A stretch of DNA of 64,000 bases from Nocardioides cynanchi. Its GTDB lineage: Bacteria > Actinomycetota > Actinomycetes > Propionibacteriales > Nocardioidaceae. The position numbers and the translations under genes were made by a program. Each line of letters opens with the position of its first letter. The stretch's first letter is position 1. Below are positions 25,725 through 35,033 of this stretch, piece after piece. Where the stretch lies: the NCBI RefSeq assembly GCF_008761635.1, contig NZ_CP044344.1, positions 2,728,001 to 2,792,000 on the forward strand, written 5' to 3'. Under the pieces are notes generated by a model that made no database searches, had not been told where the DNA came from, and saw only the letters and a list, made by a program, of their open reading frames with translations.

Positions 25725-26900
25725 TCAGGCCGCGCAGCCCTGGGTGGAGACCGGTCGCGACGCGATCCGGCCGGCGGCCGCGGCCTGGCCGACCTGCGAG
25801 GACGACAGCGCGTAGCCGGTGTCGCTGCTGGTCACCGACGCCGCGAACACCACTCCGACGACGCGCCCCGCGGAGTCGACGACAGGTCCGCCGGAGTTGC
25901 CGGGCCGGATCAGCCCGCGCAGCGAGAGCACGTCGCGGATCACCGTGCCGTTGCCGTAGATGTCGGGCGAGCGCAGCCGCTGGTCGGCCCGCACCCGCCC
26001 GATCTGTACGTCGTACGGACCGTTCTGCGGGTAACCGAGGATGGCCACACCGTCGCCGGCGCCGGCCGCGGCGGAGAGCCGCAGTGGCTTGACGCTGCCG
26101 GTCGGCACCGCCAGCACCGCGACGTCGGTGTCGGGGTTGTAGTAGACGACGTGCCCCGGGACGGTGCTGCCCGAGATGTCCACGAGCGGGTCGCTGACCC
26201 CCGCCACGACGTGCGCGTTGGTCATCACCCGGTCGGGGGCGTAGACGAAGCCCGAGCCCTCGATGCCCTGGCTGCAGGAGTTGGTGCTCCGGATCCGCAC
26301 CACGCTGCTGGCGGCGCGGGTGACGTCGGGATCGGTGAGCAGCCGGTGCGGGCCGGGGGGTACGTCGACGATGCGCTCCGGCGCGAACGGCTCGAGGTAG
26401 CGGGGGAAGAACGTCGTGCCGACGACGTCGTTGAACGCCGACAGCTGCGAGCCGGCCGACGCCGGGAGCAGGGAGTTGACCTCGGCCAGGACCTTGGAGT
26501 CGCGCACCATCGGGGTGATGCCGACCAGGCCGGAGCCGGACAGGGCGACGCCGAGCGCCCAGGCCACCAGCAGCGCGGCGGCACCGCTGAGGACGGCGCC
26601 TCCCACGGCATCGAGGGCCCGGATCGGCTGCCACCGGATGTGGTCACGGAGCCGGGCACCCACGACCTGGAAGAGGGCCTGGCCCAGCGACGCGCAGAGG
26701 ATCACGATGAACACCGCCGCCAGCGACACCAGGATCGAGGGCGAGGCGTTGCCCAGCGCGGTGGGCGCCAGCCAGACGCCGACCAGCCCGCCGAGCAGCA
26801 GGCCCACCGTCGCGAAGAGGCCGGTGATGAAGCCCTGCCAGTAACCGGAGACGGCGTACAGGACCACGATCAGGACCAGCACCCAGTCCAGCAGGTTCAC
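25725..26900 (-). CDS. marP: MarP-like membrane serine protease (CvpA plus trypsin domain)
   Basis: A 391-residue protein: four N-terminal helices of the CvpA type (1-160), then a periplasmic chymotrypsin-like protease. The catalytic triad is visible as His in [10 protein letters not shown], Asp in DTDVAVLAV and Ser in [11 protein letters not shown]. In M. tuberculosis, MarP (Rv3671c) cleaves a peptidoglycan hydrolase and supports acid resistance. Two cysteines flanking the protease domain could form the redox-controlled disulfide known in MarP. Its start overlaps the Nudix stop (ATGA/GTGA type), so it is the last gene of the nth-tlpA-nudix-marP operon. Confidence 0.9.
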   Translation of the reverse strand: MNLLDWVLVLIVVLYAVSGYWQGFITGLFATVGLLLGGLVGVWLAPTALGNASPSILVSLAAVFIVILCASLGQALFQVVGARLRDHIRWQPIRALDAVGGAVLSGAAALLVAWALGVALSGSGLVGITPMVRDSKVLAEVNSLLPASAGSQLSAFNDVVGTTFFPRYLEPFAPERIVDVPPGPHRLLTDPDVTRAASSVVRIRSTNSCSQGIEGSGFVYAPDRVMTNAHVVAGVSDPLVDISGSTVPGHVVYYNPDTDVAVLAVPTGSVKPLRLSAAAGAGDGVAILGYPQNGPYDVQIGRVRADQRLRSPDIYGNGTVIRDVLSLRGLIRPGNSGGPVVDSAGRVVGVVFAASVTSSDTGYALSSSQVGQAAAAGRIASRPVSTQGCAA

Positions 26901-27589
26901 CGTCGCTCCTCCGGTCGGGACTGCCCTGGACGGCCAGCAACCGTCGACCGGGCACCACCTTGCAGCATGTGGGCCGGGAGGTCACGTACGCGGGTGTCGT
27001 CCCAGGGCTCCGACCAGCCCACGAAGTCGAGCAGCCGCGAGATGATCCCCGCCGTGAAGCCCCACAGCACGACGTCCTTGCCCGGTCCGATCAGGAAGCC
27101 CGGGCCGAGCCAGCCGCTGGGGTGGCGGACCGAGATCCGGTGGGCCGGGTCGATCAGCTCGGCGAGCGGGACGCGGTAGACCGCGTGGACCTCGCGCGGG
27201 TCGACGACGCCGACCGGGCTCTCCCGGGCCCACCAGCCGAGCACGGGGGTGAGCGCGAAGTTGCTCGGTGGGAGCCACAGCTCGGGCAGCTCGGCGAAGA
27301 CCTCGACCCCGTCGGGGCTCAGGCCGGTCTCCTCCTCCGCCTCACGGAGCGCGGCCTCGCGCGGCGTCTCGCCGGGGTCGATCGAGCCACCGGGGAAGGA
27401 CACCTGCGCCGGGTGGGAGCGCATGTCGTGGGCGCGCTCGGTGAGCAGCAGGTCGCGCTCGCCTCCGAACAGCAGCAGCACAGCCCCGCGTCGCGCGACG
27501 GCGTCGTCGGGGGCGATGAACTTGGTCAGGTCGTCGACGGTGATCTCGCCGGCCGCCCGAGCCACCGGCTCCAGCCAGTCGGGGATCAC
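26897..27589 (-). CDS. Nudix hydrolase, CoA pyrophosphatase-like
   Basis: A 230-residue Nudix protein with the box [18 protein letters not shown] followed by EEETGL and the upstream [11 protein letters not shown] signature characteristic of CoA diphosphatases (NudL/YeaB, Rv3672c). It likely hydrolyses CoA or CoA esters to phosphopantetheine and 3',5'-ADP. It overlaps the start of the downstream marP-like gene and is overlapped by the TlpA stop, consistent with one operon. Confidence 0.87.
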   Translation of the reverse strand: MIPDWLEPVARAAGEITVDDLTKFIAPDDAVARRGAVLLLFGGERDLLLTERAHDMRSHPAQVSFPGGSIDPGETPREAALREAEEETGLSPDGVEVFAELPELWLPPSNFALTPVLGWWARESPVGVVDPREVHAVYRVPLAELIDPAHRISVRHPSGWLGPGFLIGPGKDVVLWGFTAGIISRLLDFVGWSEPWDDTRVRDLPAHMLQGGARSTVAGRPGQSRPEERR

Positions 27590-28185
27590 CCGGCCACCCC
27601 GAGATAGTTCTTCGCGGCCGCCGCGACGTCCGCCTCACTCGTGTAGGCGTGGTACTCGATCCGGGCGATCGTGCCGTCGGCCTTCAGGAAGACGGTCATC
27701 GGCATCGCCGTCACGTGCGGCAGCGGGCTGGCCCGGTCGAGCGCTCCCCGGGGGTCGGCCACGAGCGGGTAGGCCACCCGGCTCCGCTTGGCCAGGTCGA
27801 GCGCGGCGCCGGGCTGCGTGTCGAGGTAGTCGATGCCGAGCACCTTCACCGCCGACTGGCTCTTCGCGTACGCCGCGAGGGCCGGCATCTCCTCGCGGCA
27901 CGAGCCGCACCACGACGCCCAGAAGTTCACGATCATCGGCCCTCGGAGGCCGGCCATGTCCACCGGGCGTCCGCCGCCCAGGCAGGGGACGGTGATCGAG
28001 GGCATCCCCCCGGTCACCGCGCCCGACGCGGTCTTCGGGCAGTCGGGGATGTCGCTGTGCTTCTTCTTGGCCACCAGGTCGGGCGCCGGGACGGTGAGGG
28101 TCTTGTCGCCGTCGTAGGTCGGGCGGTGGGGGCCCGAGCAGGCGGTCAGCGCCACGATCGCCGCCGCCAGCAGCGCCCGCCTCAT
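27586..28185 (-). CDS. TlpA-type thioredoxin-like lipoprotein
   Basis: A 199-residue exported protein. The N-terminal signal ends in the lipobox LTAC (Cys about 16). A thioredoxin fold follows, with active-site [15 protein letters not shown] and the cis-proline segment AMPMTV. TlpA/ResA-like proteins reduce or isomerise disulfides outside the membrane, often for cytochrome c maturation. ATG 28185 overlaps the nth stop by four bases. It corresponds to Rv3673c in position. Confidence 0.88.
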   Translation of the reverse strand: MRRALLAAAIVALTACSGPHRPTYDGDKTLTVPAPDLVAKKKHSDIPDCPKTASGAVTGGMPSITVPCLGGGRPVDMAGLRGPMIVNFWASWCGSCREEMPALAAYAKSQSAVKVLGIDYLDTQPGAALDLAKRSRVAYPLVADPRGALDRASPLPHVTAMPMTVFLKADGTIARIEYHAYTSEADVAAAAKNYLGVAG

Positions 28186-28919
28186 GCCGGGCCCTGGGTC
28201 TTGACCAGCTTCGCCGCGGCCAACGGGTCGACCGGCCCCTCGCCGTACGACGGGCACCAGCGCGCGACCGGGCAGGCGCCACACGCCGGCTTCTTGGCGT
28301 GGCAGACCCGGCGGCCGTGCCAGATCAGGTGGTGGCACAGCATCACCCAGGCGCGCTTCTCGAAGAGCGCACCCACCGCGTGCTCGACCTTGACCGGGTC
28401 GGTCTCGTCGGTCCAGCCGAAGCGCCTGGCCAGCCGCCCGAAATGCGTGTCGACGGTGATGCCGGGGATGCCGAAGCCGTTGCCGAGCACGACGTTGGCC
28501 GTCTTGCGGCCGACACCCGGCAGCGTGACCAGATCGGCGAGCCGGGCCGGCACCTGGGCGTCGTAACGCTCGACGAGGGCGGCGCTGAGCTTCAGCAGGG
28601 CGTCGGTCTTGGCCCGGAAGAAGCCGAGCGGCCCGATGATCTGCTCGAGGTGCTCACGCGGCGCGGCCGCCATCGCCCGGGCGTCGGGATAGGCCGCGAA
28701 CAGCGTGGGCCGGACGGCGTTGACCCGGCGGTCGGTGGTCTGGGCGCTCAGCACGGTGACCACCAGCAGCTGGAACGGGTCGTCGAAGTCGAGCTCGATG
28801 GTCGCGTCGGGATAGGTCTCCGCGAGCACCCGGTCGATCCGCCGGGCCCTCCTGACCAGACCGGTCCGGGTCTCGGTCGCGGGGCTCTCGACTGGGGAGC
28901 CCCCTGGCACGGTTGGCAC
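28182..28919 (-). CDS. nth: Endonuclease III
   Basis: A 245-residue DNA glycosylase/AP lyase that removes oxidised pyrimidines. The helix-hairpin-helix [14 protein letters not shown] contains the catalytic lysine, and the catalytic aspartate is in TVDTHFGR. The [4Fe-4S] cluster motif C-x6-C-x2-C-x5-C is intact ([17 protein letters not shown]). An N-terminal extension of about 25 residues compared with E. coli Nth is usual in actinobacteria. It is the first gene of the nth-tlpA-nudix-marP operon and divergent from crp. Confidence 0.96.
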   Translation of the reverse strand: MPTVPGGSPVESPATETRTGLVRRARRIDRVLAETYPDATIELDFDDPFQLLVVTVLSAQTTDRRVNAVRPTLFAAYPDARAMAAAPREHLEQIIGPLGFFRAKTDALLKLSAALVERYDAQVPARLADLVTLPGVGRKTANVVLGNGFGIPGITVDTHFGRLARRFGWTDETDPVKVEHAVGALFEKRAWVMLCHHLIWHGRRVCHAKKPACGACPVARWCPSYGEGPVDPLAAAKLVKTQGPA

Positions 28920-28973
28920 GCTCCCAGCCTACGGGGGGCCACCGCCACCCCCTCCCTTCTACCAAGGGGTGGG

Positions 28974-28989
28974 TGTGACCTGAGGCACT
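28974..28989. promoter_or_regulatory. Weak Crp-like half palindrome upstream of crp
   Basis: TGTGA, six bases, then GCACT: a complete left half-site and a three-of-five right half-site of the Crp consensus TGTGA-N6-TCACA, 74 bp before the crp start. It could mediate autoregulation but is degenerate and may be chance. Confidence 0.25.
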
Positions 28990-29015
28990 CTGGATAGGAT
29001 CAGGCAGGCCGGCGA

Positions 29016-29038
29016 GCGCGCCCGACGTACGGGCGCGC
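29016..29038. promoter_or_regulatory. Inverted repeat in the crp leader
   Basis: GCGCGCCCG and CGGGCGCGC form nine perfect pairs around ACGTA, ending 24 bases before the crp start. It could fold in the leader RNA or serve as an operator for crp. Nothing in the sequence distinguishes these. Confidence 0.35.
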
Positions 29039-29062
29039 CGGAGCGGGCGATGGAGGAAGTCC

Positions 29063-29740
29063 GTGGACAACGAGGTACTGCGTCAGGCACCGCTGTTCAG
29101 TGCCCTGGACGACGAGGCCGCCACCGCTCTGCGCGGCTCGATGAGCGAGTCCAAGCTGCGTCGCGGAGACGTGCTCTTCCACGAGGGGGACGCCGGAGAC
29201 CGGGCCTACGTCGTGCTCGACGGCAAGATCAAGCTCGGCCGCACCTCCAGCGACGGCCGGGAGAACCTCCTGGCCATCCTCGGCCCGGGTCAGATGTTCG
29301 GCGAGCTCTCGCTGTTCGATCCCGGCCCCCGCTCGGCGACCGTCACCGCCGTCACCGACGCGACGTTCCTCTCGCTGACCCACGACGACCTCCTGCGCTG
29401 GCTCGACGGCCGCCCGGCCGTGGCCCGGGGTCTGCTCGCCCAGCTGGCGGGCCGGCTGCGCAAGGCCAACGACGTGGTCGCCGACCTGGTCTTCTCCGAC
29501 GTGCCCGGCCGCGTGGCCAAGGCGCTGCTCGACCTCGCCGACCGCTTCGGCCGGACGGCCGACGACGGCGTCCACGTCCACCACGACCTGACCCAGGAGG
29601 AGCTCGCCCAGCTGGTGGGCGCCTCCCGCGAGACCGTCAACAAGGCGCTCGCCGACTTCGCCTCGCGCGGCTGGCTGCGGCTCGAGCCGCGCTCGGTCGT
29701 GATCATGGAGGTCGACCGCCTCCGCCGCCGCGCCCGCTGA
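29063..29740 (+). CDS. crp: Crp/Fnr family transcriptional regulator
   Basis: A 225-residue regulator: an N-terminal cyclic-nucleotide-binding domain with the phosphate-binding cassette segment GQMFGELSLFDPGPRSATVTA, a dimerisation helix, and a C-terminal winged helix (LTQEELAQLVGASRETVNKAL). The intact FGELSL and RSATV residues are consistent with cAMP binding. GTG 29063 has GGAGGAAG upstream. Position and similarity point to the Rv3676/GlxR-type global regulator. A perfect Crp-type palindrome lies at 35321-35338 in this window. Confidence 0.93.
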   Translation: MDNEVLRQAPLFSALDDEAATALRGSMSESKLRRGDVLFHEGDAGDRAYVVLDGKIKLGRTSSDGRENLLAILGPGQMFGELSLFDPGPRSATVTAVTDATFLSLTHDDLLRWLDGRPAVARGLLAQLAGRLRKANDVVADLVFSDVPGRVAKALLDLADRFGRTADDGVHVHHDLTQEELAQLVGASRETVNKALADFASRGWLRLEPRSVVIMEVDRLRRRAR

Positions 29741-29784
29741 CCGCTCTGCGCTCTCGGCCTTCCGCCCGCTGCTCGGCGATGGCG

Positions 29785-30717
29785 TCACCGTGCCGGAGGT
29801 GAGGCGTCCAAGGCGGCCCGCAGGTCGGCGTACGACGTCAGTCCGGTCCTCGGAGTCACCCTCGTCCGCCAGGCGGTGTCGAGCTCCCGGTGCAGCTCGA
29901 CGGACACGGCCTGCCGCTGGGCGCCGACCCCGTCAGGCGCCACCTTGGACAGTGATGACGCGGGCGGCAGGCGCATCCGGTGCCGGACGGACTCGAAGAG
30001 CAGCGCGTCGTCGAACTTGGACTCGTGCTGCTTCATGAAGCCGAGCCGGGCCTGCGCCACCACGACTTCCCGTAGCTCGTCCGTCAGGGGGATGCTAAGG
30101 AAGGCGGCCACCGCGGCGACGGTTCCGGGAAGGTCGGCCACCATCGACTCGTAGCAGAAGATCCGCACGTCGGGGTCGTCCCGTCGTGGCCACGCCGCCG
30201 CCACGTGCTGGTGCACCTCACACCGTGGCAGGAAGAAGTCGCGGGCGAAGGTCTCGAAGTCGAGGCGGTCCGCGTCGAGGAACGATCCCGCGAAGAAGCG
30301 GTAGTGCGAGACCAACGCATCGGCAGGGTCGCGGAGCACCACGATGTACCGAGCACCGGGCGGCACGCCGTCGAGCCCGGCGTGGGACTTGAACACATGC
30401 GGTCGACGAGGGTGCTGGGCCGCGCGTGCGGCGTCCGGGTCGACGTGCGACATCCCGAGCCAGGGGACGACCTCGTTGATGTTCGCGAAGTCCATGGACC
30501 CGCCGCTGCGCAGTCCGTGGACGATCTGCTGCATCCAGGTGGTGCCGCACTTGGGTGGGGTCGTGATGAAGACGTCGCCGGGCTCGGGCACGAACTCGTC
30601 CAACGTGCGACGTCCCCCGGGCGTCAGCATCGCGTCCAGGCGTCCGATGAGGTCCTCGACCTCGGAGGGCCGGGTGAACGGGCCGTCCCCACACATGGTC
30701 GAGTCAGTACTCCCCAC
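29785..30717 (-). CDS. PAPS-dependent sulfotransferase
   Basis: A 310-residue cytosolic sulfotransferase-type enzyme. The 5'-phosphosulfate loop PPKCGTTWMQQI and the 3'-phosphate segment IVVLRDPADALVSHYRFF are intact, with RVRHRMR-like basic residues near the C-terminus. It transfers sulfate from PAPS to an alcohol or amine; the acceptor is unknown. It sits between crp and the MBL gene, which are usually adjacent in the conserved block, so it may be an insertion. An alternative start is ATG 30696. Confidence 0.85.
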   Translation of the reverse strand: MGSTDSTMCGDGPFTRPSEVEDLIGRLDAMLTPGGRRTLDEFVPEPGDVFITTPPKCGTTWMQQIVHGLRSGGSMDFANINEVVPWLGMSHVDPDAARAAQHPRRPHVFKSHAGLDGVPPGARYIVVLRDPADALVSHYRFFAGSFLDADRLDFETFARDFFLPRCEVHQHVAAAWPRRDDPDVRIFCYESMVADLPGTVAAVAAFLSIPLTDELREVVVAQARLGFMKQHESKFDDALLFESVRHRMRLPPASSLSKVAPDGVGAQRQAVSVELHRELDTAWRTRVTPRTGLTSYADLRAALDASPPAR

Positions 30718-30756
30718 GGACGCCGGCAGTCAAGAGCGGCAACCCCGCTCCCGAGG

Positions 30757-31551
30757 TCACCGGCGGTCGAGGTAGGCGAGCTGGGCGCGCACCGACAGCT
30801 CGGCTGCGGGCCACAGCACCGGGTCGACGTCGGCGTACACGATCTCGACGACGCGGCCCGGCAGTGCGTCGTCGTACGGCGTGCCCTCGGCTCGGAGAAC
30901 CCGGAGGGCGTCGCGCACCTGATCGAGCCGCTCGCGACGGTGCGCCCGGTAGTGCTCGAGGACAGGCAGGGCGCGGTCGATGACCGGGCCGTGTCCCGGC
31001 CAGACCGTCTCGATCTCGTGCGCCTCGGCAAGAGCGTGCAGCCGGTCGAGGGAGGACAGATAGGCCCCGAGCTCGCCGTCGGGATGGGCCACGACGGTGG
31101 TGCCGCGGCCCAGGACCGTGTCTCCGGTGAGCACCGCGCGCTCGGACGGGACCACGAACGACAGGGAGTCGGCGGTGTGGCCGGGCGTCGCCACGACGTG
31201 CACCTCCAGGTCACCGACGGCCACCACGTCTCCGTCACCCAGACCCTCGGAGCCGAGCCGCATTCCCGGGTCGAGCGCGCGCACCCCGCAGCCCATCCGC
31301 TCGGCGAAGGACCGCGCCGCCTCCGAGTGGTCGAGGTGGTGGTGGGTCAGGAGGACCACCGCGACGTCGCCGGCCGCAGCCGCGACCGCGTCGAGGTGGG
31401 CCGGGTCGGGAGGTCCGGGGTCGACCACGATCGAGCGGCCCTCCGGCGCCCGCAGCACCCAGGTGTTGGTGCCGTCCAGGGTCATCGGCGAGGCGTTGGG
31501 CGCGAGCAGGCAGTGACCGAGCGTCCCGACGCCGCCGCGCGACCAGGTCAT
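30757..31551 (-). CDS. MBL-fold metallo-hydrolase (Rv3677c-like)
   Basis: A 264-residue metallo-beta-lactamase-fold hydrolase. The metal motif HHHLDHSEAA, a distal His in TPGHTADS, the Asp in LTGDTVLG and a final His in WPGHG are all present; the family has a C-terminal winged-helix extension (LACTB2-like). It probably hydrolyses an ester, phosphoester or RNA; the substrate is unknown. Its start overlaps the Nudix gene stop, forming the operon DUF4177-ridA-nudix-MBL. Confidence 0.87.
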   Translation of the reverse strand: MTWSRGGVGTLGHCLLAPNASPMTLDGTNTWVLRAPEGRSIVVDPGPPDPAHLDAVAAAAGDVAVVLLTHHHLDHSEAARSFAERMGCGVRALDPGMRLGSEGLGDGDVVAVGDLEVHVVATPGHTADSLSFVVPSERAVLTGDTVLGRGTTVVAHPDGELGAYLSSLDRLHALAEAHEIETVWPGHGPVIDRALPVLEHYRAHRRERLDQVRDALRVLRAEGTPYDDALPGRVVEIVYADVDPVLWPAAELSVRAQLAYLDRR

Positions 31552-32399
31552 TCGAGCCGCGCCTCGACCAGAGGAGCCAGATGGGCCGGGGCGGACAACG
31601 TGGCGCCGGCACCTCTGCCCTCGACCTCGGGGGTGAAGATCTCGACGACCCGGTCACCCGCAGCGGCGAGCACGTCGACAGGGCTGGCGTGCTGGGCGAT
31701 CTCCAGGCAGGTCAGGTAGGTCGGCGGCAGCATCCCGAGCTCGCCGGCGTCCACCCGGTCGCAGGCTTCCCCCGCGCCCAGCCAGGTCACCGACGACGAC
31801 TCGGTCGACACGTCGCGGGTGCGCTGGCCGGCCGGCAGCGCCGCGACGAAGAACCTGGCGCGGAAGCGCCGTGGCTCGAAGACAGGTGTGCACCAGCCCG
31901 ACCAGGCGCCGAGCAGGTCGCTGCGCAGCACCAGCCCGCGGCGGTCGAGGAAGTCGGTGAACGAGAGGTCCTTCCCCTCCAGCGCCAGCCGGTCGGCCTC
32001 CCAGTCGGCACCGGTGGTGTCGGCGACGACCTCGTCGGCCGACGGGCCGGCCAGCAGCACCCCCGACTCCTCGAAGGTCTCGCGGACCGCCGCACAGACC
32101 AGCGCGCGGGCCAGCTCCTCGGAGGCACCGAGCCGCAGGGCCCACGTGGCCGGTGGCGGGCCGGCCCAGGCCACCGTGTGGTCGAAGTCCCGCTCGTCGA
32201 CACCGCCACCCGGGAAGACGCACATGCCGCCCGCGAAGGCCATCGAGGTCTGCCGACGGAGCAGATAGACCTCGGGCCCGGCGTCGCCGGGTCGCATCAG
32301 CACCACGGTGGCCGCGTCGCGCGGCTCCACCGGCGTCCGCGAACCGTCCGCGAACGCGCGAGCCTCGTCGACCAGCTGGGGAGGCAGGCTCACCCGCAC
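31548..32399 (-). CDS. Nudix hydrolase (NUDT19/RppH-distant type)
   Basis: A 283-residue protein with an N-terminal Nudix fold: FPGGGVDERDFDH starts the box, which is interrupted by an insert before AAVRETFEESGVLLAG. This split box is typical of NUDT19-like enzymes that act on CoA derivatives. The C-terminal part is helical. It is three bases downstream of ridA and overlaps the MBL gene, so it is co-transcribed. Confidence 0.82.
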   Translation of the reverse strand: MRVSLPPQLVDEARAFADGSRTPVEPRDAATVVLMRPGDAGPEVYLLRRQTSMAFAGGMCVFPGGGVDERDFDHTVAWAGPPPATWALRLGASEELARALVCAAVRETFEESGVLLAGPSADEVVADTTGADWEADRLALEGKDLSFTDFLDRRGLVLRSDLLGAWSGWCTPVFEPRRFRARFFVAALPAGQRTRDVSTESSSVTWLGAGEACDRVDAGELGMLPPTYLTCLEIAQHASPVDVLAAAGDRVVEIFTPEVEGRGAGATLSAPAHLAPLVEARLE

Positions 32400-32402
32400 C
32401 GG

Positions 32403-32885
32403 TCAGGCCTGGTGGTCGGGCGAGGTCGCGACCTCGACGAGGAGCTCCACCTCGACCGGGGCGTCCAGCGGGAGTACGGCGACCCCGACGGCCGAGCGCG
32501 CGTGCACGCCTGCGTCACCGAACGCCGTACCGAGCAGCTCCGAGGCGCCGTTGGCGACCTGGGGCTGTCCGGTGAAGTCCGGCGCCGAGGCGACGAAGAC
32601 CACGACCTTGACGATCCGCGCGACCTGGTCGAGGTCACCGATCTGCGACTTCACCGCCGCGATCGCGTTCAGCGCGCACTGCTGGGCGCAGGCGACGCCC
32701 TCCTCGGGCGAGATCTCCGCGCCGACCTTGCCGGTCGCGATCAGCTGGCCCGACCGCATCGGCAGCTGGCCCGAGGTGAAGACCTGCGACCCCGACCGGA
32801 CCGCCGGCACGTAGGCCGCGACAGGCGCCGCGACCTCGGGGACGCTCATCCCGAGCTCGGCGAGCCGGTCCTCGACGGCACTCAC
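32403..32885 (-). CDS. RidA/YjgF family protein (Rv3678c-like)
   Basis: A 160-residue member of the RidA/YjgF/Rid superfamily, which often deaminate reactive enamine/imine intermediates. The conserved GQLP segment (TSGQLPMRSGQL), the NAIAAVKSQIGDLDQV helix and C-terminal VEVELLVEV strand are present. The catalytic arginine of archetypal RidA near the C-terminus is not apparent, so it may belong to a non-deaminase Rid subgroup. GTG 32885 overlaps the DUF4177 stop. Confidence 0.85.
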   Translation of the reverse strand: MSAVEDRLAELGMSVPEVAAPVAAYVPAVRSGSQVFTSGQLPMRSGQLIATGKVGAEISPEEGVACAQQCALNAIAAVKSQIGDLDQVARIVKVVVFVASAPDFTGQPQVANGASELLGTAFGDAGVHARSAVGVAVLPLDAPVEVELLVEVATSPDHQA

Positions 32886-33052
32886 GAGGCGTCCACGGGA
32901 CGCTTGAAGTAGCCGACGAGGTTCTCCGGGTTCATCCCCGGCGCCACCTGGACGAGCTCCCAGCCGTCGGCCCCGAAGTTGTCGAGGATCTGCTTGGCCG
33001 CGTGGGTGAGGATCGGGGCAGTGAGGTACTCCCACCGTTGGATCTGGGTCAT
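32882..33052 (-). CDS. DUF4177-type small protein (Rv3678A-like)
   Basis: A 56-residue protein, too short for most ORF callers: starts MTQIQRWEYLTAPIL, contains DGWELVQVAPG and ends GYFKRPVDAS. The WEY...GWELV pattern is typical of the small DUF4177 family. The ATG at 33052 and the GTGA overlap with ridA support it as the first gene of the operon. Function unknown. Confidence 0.82.
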   Translation of the reverse strand: MTQIQRWEYLTAPILTHAAKQILDNFGADGWELVQVAPGMNPENLVGYFKRPVDAS

Positions 33053-33079
33053 GGCGCGACCCTACTCCCGGTCAGGGGT

Positions 33080-33114
33080 GTGGCTCCGCGGGCCGTCCCG
33101 GCCTGCGGAGCCAC
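33080..33114. terminator. Hairpin downstream of the DUF4331 operon
   Basis: GTGGCTCCGC at 33080-33089 pairs perfectly with GCGGAGCCAC at 33105-33114, with further inner pairing possible. It lies between the DUF4331 operon 3' end and the DUF4177 start on the minus strand. A terminator for the former is the simplest reading. The rest of the 191-bp gap shows nothing else recognisable. Confidence 0.45.
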
Positions 33115-33243
33115 TCCCGAACCCGGCAGCGGTCCCCCCGGATCCGCTGCCGACGCGGGCCGCCCCACGCGGCTCGCCTCTGCAGTTCGGCACAACGGTC
33201 GTCCCGGATTGGGCGCTCCGGGCAAAGACCGCGACCTGACCCC

Positions 33244-33660
33244 TCAGCGGGGCCAGGCCAGGGTCGTGACCTCGCCCCCGGTGACCTCCGCCTCGAGGAC
33301 GACGTGCTCGCCGTCCCCCTTCTCGAACAGCTCGTAGCGCCCGGTCACCAGCTCCGGGAACACCAGGGACGGCACGTGGGCGTCACCGCCCACGGGCCGG
33401 TTCACCACCGCGACGTGGGCGAGGTGCTCGCCCGAGCCGTGATCGTGATCGTGACTGTGCCCGTGCCCGTGTCCGTGGGCCTGCCCGTGACTGTGGGCAT
33501 GCCCGTGGGCCGCCTTCGACCCGACCGGCCGGATCTCGACCTCGGTGCCGAGCATCCGGTCCGGCATGGTGACCACGAGGGCACCGACGTCGCCACCGAT
33601 GTCGAGCAGGACCGCGCCCTGCCCGGCGAACGGGTTCTCGACCGACGCCGGCGCGCTCAT
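33244..33660 (-). CDS. Histidine-rich putative metal-binding protein
   Basis: A 138-residue protein with no signal peptide and no clear family. Residues about 50-80 form a run of alternating His with Gly, Ala, Ser and Asp (HGHAHSHGQAHGHGHGHSHD), typical of Zn2+, Ni2+ or Cu-binding tracts. The flanking sequence is beta-rich. The ATG overlaps the DUF4331 stop (ATGA), so it is the last gene of a three-gene operon. A role in metal buffering or delivery for the operon is inference. Confidence 0.7.
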   Translation of the reverse strand: MSAPASVENPFAGQGAVLLDIGGDVGALVVTMPDRMLGTEVEIRPVGSKAAHGHAHSHGQAHGHGHGHSHDHDHGSGEHLAHVAVVNRPVGGDAHVPSLVFPELVTGRYELFEKGDGEHVVLEAEVTGGEVTTLAWPR

Positions 33661-35033
33661 GACGCCTGGGTCGTTCCGGGCTTGGTCTGGTAGCCGCCGC
33701 CCGGGTCGCCGAGGAACGGGAAGGTCGGCGTCGAGGCCGCGTTGGTGTTCGTCGTGCCGTCGGTGACGGCTCCGGCCGCACCGTCGGGGGTGTAGCCCGG
33801 GTCCACCAGCGGGATCGTGACCCCCGCCACCGCGCGCAGCGCGATCGTGACGACGTCGTCGTCCACGCGGCGCCCGTTCGGCCAGCCCGCCAGGTCGCCG
33901 CCCACCACACCGAGGCTGTTGGGGCTCGACGCGGGCGGGATCGCCACGTTGAGCCGCAGCATGTCCGCCTCGACCGGGCCCGTGTAGTTCTGGAAGCCGG
34001 GCACGATCCCGGACGGGATGCCGGTCAGCAGGATGGCGTTGAGGTCGGCCCGCTTCTTGGAGTAGCCCGCCAGGTTGGGGAAGACCCCCGGGTAGAGGAA
34101 CGGAAGCAGCTTGGCCAGCTCCGGGTGGTTGACGTACGACGCGAACTTCTTGTCGCCGCTGGGTGCCCGGACGTTCCACTGGTCCTTGAGGCCCATCGGG
34201 ACCAGCACCTCGTTGAACAGCGGGTTGCCCAGCCGGGAGACCTGCTCGAAGGGGCCGTGCCCGACGTACTTGCCCTTGGCCTGGTCCAGCACCCGCGACT
34301 TGCGTCGGCTGGCGGTGGCCCAGACCCCGATCACCGCGCCCGGCTTGGTCGGGTCGGTGGGCGTGGTGTTGTGCCGGGTGACCTCCGCGATCGGCACCTG
34401 CAACGCGATCGAGTGGACGTTGTAGGACTGCAGCGAGTTCACCCCGACCGCAGCGGCGGACGGGATGATGTGCGCGGCCTGGAAGGGCCGCAGCGCACCG
34501 AGGTCGAAGATGCTGCCCAGGTCGACGTGGAAGGCGTCGGCACGCTGGCCGGCGAAGACCCGGCGCTTGCCGACCTTGTGCACCGCGGCGGCGGCGAGAG
34601 CGCCGTAGTTCGGGGTGCTGCGCGGCCCGACGTTGACCGGCGGGCAGGCCAGCTTCTCGGCCAGGACCTTGTGACGCCCGTTCTTGATCCGGGTCAGCGA
34701 GTAGTACTGGGGCCGGTTCCAGTGCGGGTCGGACAGGCTGGTGATCTGGCCGGTGTTGTAGAGGAACGACGCCGGGTTGCGGACCACGGTGTGGAACCGG
34801 AACCGGTAGGTGATGTCCGCCTCGCCCGTCTCCTTGTTGGAGACGTGGATGTCGTAGGCGACGTCGTCACCGAACTCGTAGAAGTTCGGCCCGCCGTCGG
34901 GGTTCTGGAACGGGATGAAGTTGGCGATGAAGGTCACCGACTTGGGCCGGCTCGGGCTGACGAACGCGTAGGTGTCGGTGCCGTCGGCCACGGGGTCCTT
35001 GGCGGTCTCGGGGGCTTCGCGGTGCGACGACAT
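33657..35033 (-). CDS. DUF4331 family protein
   Basis: A 458-residue protein starting MSSHREAPETAKDPVADGTD, the hallmark N-terminus of DUF4331, followed by TYAFVSP. The family is widespread in actinobacteria and some proteobacteria and its function is unknown. It has no own signal peptide; the upstream gene encodes a small Tat-signal protein, which may carry a complex out. The C-terminus (FPFLGDPGGGYQTKPG) is proline/glycine-rich. It overlaps the preceding stop (TGATG) and the following start (ATGA). Confidence 0.85.
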   Translation of the reverse strand: MSSHREAPETAKDPVADGTDTYAFVSPSRPKSVTFIANFIPFQNPDGGPNFYEFGDDVAYDIHVSNKETGEADITYRFRFHTVVRNPASFLYNTGQITSLSDPHWNRPQYYSLTRIKNGRHKVLAEKLACPPVNVGPRSTPNYGALAAAAVHKVGKRRVFAGQRADAFHVDLGSIFDLGALRPFQAAHIIPSAAAVGVNSLQSYNVHSIALQVPIAEVTRHNTTPTDPTKPGAVIGVWATASRRKSRVLDQAKGKYVGHGPFEQVSRLGNPLFNEVLVPMGLKDQWNVRAPSGDKKFASYVNHPELAKLLPFLYPGVFPNLAGYSKKRADLNAILLTGIPSGIVPGFQNYTGPVEADMLRLNVAIPPASSPNSLGVVGGDLAGWPNGRRVDDDVVTIALRAVAGVTIPLVDPGYTPDGAAGAVTDGTTNTNAASTPTFPFLGDPGGGYQTKPGTTQAS

